A program made the translations under genes and the position numbers. A DNA stretch of 64,000 bases from Gracilibacillus sp. YIM 98692 (GTDB lineage: Bacteria > Bacillota > Bacilli > Bacillales > Amphibacillaceae). The stretch is taken from contig NZ_WIXM01000010.1 of assembly GCF_010993965.1 (NCBI RefSeq), forward strand, positions 54,118 through 118,117, written 5' to 3'. Positions 59,300 to 64,000 of this stretch are shown here, piece after piece. The notes under the pieces were generated by a model. The model ran no database searches. It was not told the origin of the DNA and worked only from the letters and a program-made list of their open reading frames with translations. The number at the start of each line of letters is the position of its first letter. The stretch's first letter is position 1.

Positions 59300-60801
59300 T
59301 GAAGCTGACATGTGAAGCAGTTCAAGATATGTATGTGCTTTATCAAGAAGATGAATTACACCACAGTGTTAAACAAGCGATAGATGAGCATTTAGGAAGC
59401 TGCACACATTGCACAAAGGTGTATGAATCGGGAGATAACTTTATTAAAAGGAAGAATATCAAACAAGCAGATGAACCGATCAAGCCATCCAATAAGCTGG
59501 ATCAAGAAATTAAGCTAAAGCTCAAATTACGGAAGATGCGTTTCCTTCTTTTATTTTTAGTAGTGGTCATTCTTATATTCAGCTTCTTTCAATACGTTGA
59601 CAAGCGTAAAAATCTACTTTATGAAGTTTCAAGCTTAGAACAAACTGTACGTGACATATACTTTGAATTAGATCGCGTGAAGTGGGAAGGGGATGCCAAT
59701 TTTAACACAATTGGTTTAATTGATGAGGTCAATGAGAAAACTCCAAGAATGAAACGACAGTTGAACTTGTTTGAAAGGAGACAAGAAAATAATCATCCGT
59801 ATCAAATAACATTGAGCTTTAACTTGGGGGAATTTTTACATGTGTTACATGAGCGATACAAGCAGGATGCATGGTCAACACGGGATGAAAAAGCACTAAC
59901 CATGATGAATGGTTATTTTGAAGAATATGAGAAATTATTGGAAGAACAGCGTTTGAGACTCAATCATGTTCGAGACTACCGACCAGTATCACTAGTTAAG
60001 CCCTTCCCAATGGAACAGCTTATGACCATCCATTATAACATTGATCGACTTGCGTACACATACAGTCATTTTCAAGAGTTTCCAGAGGAACGGAAGATAC
60101 TAACTAAAAAGGAACAGAAGGCACTTGCCAAAGAAGTATTTCAAATGCCGGACGCAGAAGTAACCATTACGCCTGAGATTCCGCAAGAAGTACTAGAAGG
60201 TTTTGGTTCGTACAACACGATGATTCAGGGTGAACAAGGCAATTATTATGCAGAATGGAATGTGTATACAGGAAGACTGCTCAGCTTTAATAATAGTCAA
60301 TTATCAAAAAACGGCGATCTTTTACCGGAAGAAACCGTTCAAGAAAAATTACAAGCTTATGTTCCACGAATACTAGATACAGAGGAATTTCGATTTGAAG
60401 TGAAAGGATTAAATTATAATTACGAGAGCAATGTCGATCATCAGTTATACACCTATCGGATTATTCCCATGCATAACGGCATCGATACGAACGCTGCTTA
60501 TCGATTAACGGTTGACGCCCGAACAGGTAAACTTGCCAGCCTCATTTCGTTGGATCGTCCTTTTTATGCGGAGTTAAAGTTCTCTCCGGACGATGCTCAA
60601 GTAAACAAGGAGCAGGCGCTAGTCCATTTGGAAGAAAACTATTCGGGGTTTTCGTTTACGTATACCGCAATGCAGTATGTTCCATCGGTATTAACGAATC
60701 AATATGAAAAGGTATTTGTTTTTGAAGGAGAAAATGATCAAGGACATGAGAGACAAGTGTTTGTTAATGTGAGAACAGGTGAGGAAGAGGTAGTGTATTA
60801 A
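59299..60801 (+). CDS. membrane anti-sigma factor with zinc-finger and PepSY-like domains
   Basis: This 500-residue protein begins with a zf-HC2 anti-sigma domain (His31, Cys35, Cys38 in DEHLGSCTHC) that would hold the preceding sigma factor. One transmembrane helix (about 77-95, RFLLLFLVVVILIFSFFQYV) and a large extracytoplasmic part follow. The C-terminal 250 residues contain two or three YpeB/PepSY-like repeats ([53 protein letters not shown]). Such parts may sense wall or protease signals. It is unusually long for an anti-sigma factor and contains a helical middle region (about 100-290) of unknown role. Confidence 0.8.
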   Translation: MKLTCEAVQDMYVLYQEDELHHSVKQAIDEHLGSCTHCTKVYESGDNFIKRKNIKQADEPIKPSNKLDQEIKLKLKLRKMRFLLLFLVVVILIFSFFQYVDKRKNLLYEVSSLEQTVRDIYFELDRVKWEGDANFNTIGLIDEVNEKTPRMKRQLNLFERRQENNHPYQITLSFNLGEFLHVLHERYKQDAWSTRDEKALTMMNGYFEEYEKLLEEQRLRLNHVRDYRPVSLVKPFPMEQLMTIHYNIDRLAYTYSHFQEFPEERKILTKKEQKALAKEVFQMPDAEVTITPEIPQEVLEGFGSYNTMIQGEQGNYYAEWNVYTGRLLSFNNSQLSKNGDLLPEETVQEKLQAYVPRILDTEEFRFEVKGLNYNYESNVDHQLYTYRIIPMHNGIDTNAAYRLTVDARTGKLASLISLDRPFYAELKFSPDDAQVNKEQALVHLEENYSGFSFTYTAMQYVPSVLTNQYEKVFVFEGENDQGHERQVFVNVRTGEEEVVY

Positions 60802-60948
60802 TGTATATGCAAAGGCTTATAATGCCTTCTTTGAACTAATGAACAAGGGAATTCGAAGCATCCAAAAGGGCAACAAACCTTGTCAAAAGCGAAAAGTGAT
60901 AAACAGCAGAAGTTGGTTTTGTCATTCCAAATGTAGAAGTATAGATCT

Positions 60949-60998
60949 AAGGAGCTGTCTTAAAGTTCACTGAGCTGAATTTTGAGACAGCTCCTTGT
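60949..60998 (+). terminator. terminator or fused IS-end pair after the anti-sigma gene
   Basis: GGAGCTGTCTTAAAGTTCA and, inverted, GGAGCTGTCTCAAAATTCA face each other with only six bases between. The stem is followed by TTGTGTT. Such ends resemble insertion-sequence inverted repeats, so this may be an empty pair of IS tips used as a terminator. Confidence 0.5.
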
Positions 60999-61043
60999 GT
61001 TAACTGAAACCACAACTGACCTCTTAATATAAATCTTAACTAC

Positions 61044-61071
61044 TAAACATTATAGCGGTATATGTCGATAT
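61044..61071 (+). promoter_or_regulatory. SigD-type (motility) promoter
   Basis: TAAA (61044), 16 bp, GTCGATAT (61064) matches the SigD consensus TAAA-N15/16-GCCGATAT with one mismatch. It lies 62 bp before the chemoreceptor start. Confidence 0.75.
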
Positions 61072-61132
61072 TACTAATTGCAACCCTAAATATATATAGG
61101 GAATTTGTATAAGAGGAAGGGAAAAGACAACT

Positions 61133-62842
61133 ATGAAAATGAACAAATTATGGCGTGATCGATCGATTGGAGGAAAATATGGTCTTGTGTTTTCTGTGGT
61201 GATGGTGTTTTTTATATTATCTGTATGTATAACCTATTGGCTGCTTTCTAATGTTAATCAATATATCAAGGAAACACGTAGTGAAAACCAAATTGTGACA
61301 GCAGTGTCGGAGCTCATGTCACTATATCAAGAAAAATACCTATATATTCCTGAATACATAATTGATGAAGATGACGAAAGACTACTCGGCTACCTTGAAC
61401 TTAGCAACGAATTTGTTCATACAGCGAAATCATTACAAGCAAATATTGTAACTGACGAAGAACAAGTTATCTTAAACCAAATTATTACAAACAACCATGA
61501 ACTTGATGAGTATTACTTTAGTAACATCGTTCCTAATGTACAGCAAATTAATACGGAAACTTTCACTAAATTACAGTCAGAAGCAAATCTTTTAAAGGAA
61601 GAAACGATGGAGTTAGGAAATACATTAACCGAAGAAGCAATAGCATCTAATCTCGCTGCTATAAATAAAGCAGAACAGGGGATATGGGGGGCTATTCTCA
61701 CTTTAATTTCCTCCATCGCTATTTCTTTCGTTATCTCCATTGCATTAATGTTCTTTATTAGTCGTTCTATACGAAAAAGCTTACAACAAGTGGTGAAAAC
61801 TAGCGATGCCATTGCTAATGGTAATTTAAATGTCGAAAAGTTAGATGATACTAGTCATAATGAAATAGGACATCTGTCAAAATCCATCAATCGAATGCAA
61901 GAAAGTTTAAAAGATATGATTGTCCAAATCTCTACATTAGCAAGTACAGTCGATACTCAGGTGCAAAAATTCGCGAATACGTCTAATGAAATTAAAGAAG
62001 GCAGTGAACAAGTTGCTGTAACCATTGAAGAATTGGCACATGGTGCTACCAACCAAGCAGATGAATCCAGTAACATATCGGAAAAGACAAGTCATTTTAG
62101 CGAAAGAACAAACACTGCTAAACAGAATGGAGAACAATTGGTGCAAACTTCAGAGGAGGTTCTATCTGTATCAGTTCAAGGTGATAAACAAATGAGACAG
62201 TCCTTAACACAGATGATGACCATTACAGAAACTGTGCAAGATTCTGTCACAAAAGTAAATGGCCTTGAAAAACAAGCTACCTCTATATCTGAGTTTGTTA
62301 ATACTATTCGTTCTATCGCAGATCAAACCAATTTATTAGCTCTTAATGCATCTATTGAAGCTGCACGTGCAGGCGAATCAGGCAAAGGTTTTGCGGTTGT
62401 AGCGGAGGAAGTACGTAAGTTAGCAGAAGAAGTTAGTGAATCATCAGAGAGTATTACAGAAATTGTTGACGGAGTGAAGGAAGAAATTCAAATTATGGTA
62501 GAGGGGCTAAACAAAGGTTTTTCTGAAGTAAACAAAGGAAAAGAGCAAATTGAAACATCAGGCCAATACTTTTTTGATATCAAGGAAAAAGTTTCTCATA
62601 TGTCTGAAAGAATTCATGATATATCATCCACGATCTCTTATTTTCAACAATCTAGTGATGAGATAAATAGTTCAGTAGAGCATATTGCCTCTATCTCAGA
62701 AGAATCTGCTGCAGGTTCTGAACAAATCGCTTCATCTGCTATTCAGCAAAAAGAAGCAATCCAACAAGTTTCAGATGGGACTAATGAGTTACAACAATTA
62801 GTGGAAAAAATGAATAGATTAATCAAACGCTTTGAAATATAA
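61133..62842 (+). CDS. methyl-accepting chemotaxis protein
   Basis: This 569-residue chemoreceptor has TM1 near 20-43, a small helical (4HB-type) extracellular domain (about 44-185), TM2 near 186-210, HAMP (about 211-263), and a signalling coiled coil whose tip reads [20 protein letters not shown] (near residue 408). [15 protein letters not shown] and Gln/Glu-rich methylation segments flank the tip. RBS GGAAGGGAAAAGACAACT. A SigD-type promoter precedes it. A sugar-binding lipoprotein follows 14 bp later in the same unit, so the receptor probably senses the sugar through that protein. Confidence 0.92.
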   Translation: MKMNKLWRDRSIGGKYGLVFSVVMVFFILSVCITYWLLSNVNQYIKETRSENQIVTAVSELMSLYQEKYLYIPEYIIDEDDERLLGYLELSNEFVHTAKSLQANIVTDEEQVILNQIITNNHELDEYYFSNIVPNVQQINTETFTKLQSEANLLKEETMELGNTLTEEAIASNLAAINKAEQGIWGAILTLISSIAISFVISIALMFFISRSIRKSLQQVVKTSDAIANGNLNVEKLDDTSHNEIGHLSKSINRMQESLKDMIVQISTLASTVDTQVQKFANTSNEIKEGSEQVAVTIEELAHGATNQADESSNISEKTSHFSERTNTAKQNGEQLVQTSEEVLSVSVQGDKQMRQSLTQMMTITETVQDSVTKVNGLEKQATSISEFVNTIRSIADQTNLLALNASIEAARAGESGKGFAVVAEEVRKLAEEVSESSESITEIVDGVKEEIQIMVEGLNKGFSEVNKGKEQIETSGQYFFDIKEKVSHMSERIHDISSTISYFQQSSDEINSSVEHIASISEESAAGSEQIASSAIQQKEAIQQVSDGTNELQQLVEKMNRLIKRFEI

Positions 62843-62856
62843 AAGGTGGGAATAAG

Positions 62857-63894
62857 ATGAAAATATTACATATATTAAGCTTCACAATAATCTTTGTATT
62901 AGTTGCTTGTAACTCTTCCGATTCGACCGTAAATGAAGTGGAAGCAACTCAAAAATTAATAAACAATCAAAATGAATTATATGTAGGCTTTGTTATCGAT
63001 ACACTTCGTGAGGAAAGATGGTATCGAGATAAGGAAATATTTGAGGAGGAAATCAAGAGTTTAGGAGGAAATGTGAAAACATTAGCTGCTAATGGCGATC
63101 AAAATGTCCAAGTGGAACAAGCTAAACTATTAATTAATGAAGGGGTTGATGTTTTAGTTGTTGTCCCTACTGATGCAAGTGATGCTAGTGAAATTGTTCA
63201 TATGGCACACGATGCTGATGTAAAAGTGATCTCCTATGATCGTCTTATTTTAGATGCTGATGTAGATTATTATTTATCGTTCGATAATGAAAAAGTAGGA
63301 AAATTGCAGGCAGAAGCCATATTGGAAAAGGTAAGTAGTGGAAACTTTGCATACGTTGGTGGAGCTGAATCGGACAATAACTCGAAACTTCTTCGTGAGG
63401 GGAGTTTACAGGTTTTACAGCGACTTATAGACAATGGTGAAATCGAACTTGTTTACAATGAATTCACAGATAACTGGTCACCGGATGTAGCCAAAGAAAA
63501 CATAATACAATTTATGGAAGAGACTGACCAAGGTCTCGATGCCGTTATAGCTGCAAATGATGGAACAGCAGGGGGAGTGATCGAAGCTTTTGGTGATCAA
63601 GCAGGAACTATTCCAATATCCGGTCAAGACGCAGAATTAGCAGCACTTCAACGTATTGTTGCTGGGACACAGACAATGACCGTATATAAATCCATTTCAT
63701 TAATAGCTAAGGAAGCTGCAAAATTAGCAATAGATGTCGGAAATAATGAAACGATTACGACTGACACGAGCATAAAAAATGGAAATAAAGATGTTCCTTC
63801 TATTCTATTAGATCCTATAAGTGTAACCAAGGAAAACATACAAGAAACGGTTATTGCTGATGGGGTTTATGGAGAAAAAGAGATATTCGAATAA
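62857..63894 (+). CDS. XylF-like sugar-binding lipoprotein
   Basis: This 345-residue periplasmic-binding-protein type I lipoprotein has lipobox VLVAC (Cys18). Domain 1 begins ELYVGFVIDTLREERWYRDK. Later come DVLVVVPTDASDASEIVHMA, KVISYDRLILDADVDYYLSF, DAVIAANDGTAGGVIEAFGD and ISGQDAELAALQRIVAGTQT, as in XylF (D-xylose). No ATPase or permease gene follows within the window, and it is co-transcribed with a chemoreceptor, so it may be a chemotaxis-dedicated binding protein. RBS AAGGTGGGAATAAG. Confidence 0.87.
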   Translation: MKILHILSFTIIFVLVACNSSDSTVNEVEATQKLINNQNELYVGFVIDTLREERWYRDKEIFEEEIKSLGGNVKTLAANGDQNVQVEQAKLLINEGVDVLVVVPTDASDASEIVHMAHDADVKVISYDRLILDADVDYYLSFDNEKVGKLQAEAILEKVSSGNFAYVGGAESDNNSKLLREGSLQVLQRLIDNGEIELVYNEFTDNWSPDVAKENIIQFMEETDQGLDAVIAANDGTAGGVIEAFGDQAGTIPISGQDAELAALQRIVAGTQTMTVYKSISLIAKEAAKLAIDVGNNETITTDTSIKNGNKDVPSILLDPISVTKENIQETVIADGVYGEKEIFE

Positions 63895-63911
63895 AAAAAG
63901 GACTGTCACAT

Positions 63912-63935
63912 AAAGTCTAAGAAACAGACTTTATA
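63912..63935 (+). terminator. weak hairpin after the sugar-binding gene
   Basis: AAAGTCT pairs with AGACTTT around AAGAAAC, without a clear U-run. The stretch GGACTGTCACATAAAG just before it resembles an insertion-sequence end. Confidence 0.45.
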
Positions 63936-64000
63936 AAGTGTACCCTTTGTAAAGGACATTTTAAAAAAAAGACTATGCTACATTGAGAAGATGATTCCTA

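Overview
This window is a low-GC chromosome segment from an endospore-forming member of the Bacillaceae. The evidence is strong AAGGAGG ribosome binding sites, YesM/YesN and LplB/LplC-type gene sets, perfect cre-like CcpA sites, several spore-surface families (DUF3231, DUF4183, CHRD), and candidate SigD and SigK promoters. The acidic extracellular proteins hint at a halotolerant genus such as Gracilibacillus, Virgibacillus or Oceanobacillus. That genus-level guess is inference only.

Region 1 (1-14.2 kb): a broken levansucrase-family (GH68) fragment and an AraC regulator, then an L-fucose cluster on the plus strand. It holds fucose mutarotase, a lactonase-type amidohydrolase, an aldo/keto reductase and two alpha-L-fucosidases (GH95 and GH29). 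A membrane-anchored AraC regulator and an Lpl-type oligosaccharide ABC importer behind a cre site follow. The set would import fucosylated oligosaccharides, release L-fucose and oxidise it to L-fuconate. The fuconate dehydratase and later steps are not in the window. Region 2 (14.2-27.3 kb): a second glycan-uptake set with a YesM/YesN two-component pair, cre, a lipoprotein, two permeases and a predicted six-hairpin glycosidase-like protein. An esterase and a DUF2264 protein follow. The gaps carry repeats, including arrays with a strict 21-nt period.

Region 3 (27.3-37.2 kb): a DUF6612/DUF4367-type lipoprotein, a YjgB-NagZ fusion, a 52-nt minisatellite, a small sigma factor, a VOC protein, a CHRD protein behind a SigK-like promoter, DUF3231 and DUF4183 proteins. 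Region 4 (37.5-45.6 kb): a tightly coupled operon of two small helical proteins, a DUF115 (Maf-like) protein, a TPR protein and a TPR glycosyltransferase that lacks the DXD motif. After it come a DUF3231 gene, ruins of a ugd-epimerase (UDP-uronic acid) module and a PLD-like protein. A second ruin of the same module lies at 55.4-55.9 kb, fused to a BclA-like tail.

Region 5 (45.9-51.5 kb): a PrpR-N/AAA regulator, a KdgT-like permease, an acid-sugar kinase (DUF1537) and a PdxA2-like dehydrogenase, which fits uptake of D-threonate or a related tetronate and conversion to DHAP. Region 6 (52.2-57.8 kb): GlpP antiterminator, a terminator leader, a HAD-IIA phosphatase, a metallophosphoesterase, pseudogenes and DUF3231. 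Region 7 (58-64 kb): a long-hairpin repeat, an ECF sigma/anti-sigma pair with its own promoter, and a SigD-type transcription unit with a chemoreceptor and a XylF-like sugar-binding lipoprotein. I saw no rRNA, tRNA, complete insertion sequence or classical CRISPR array.
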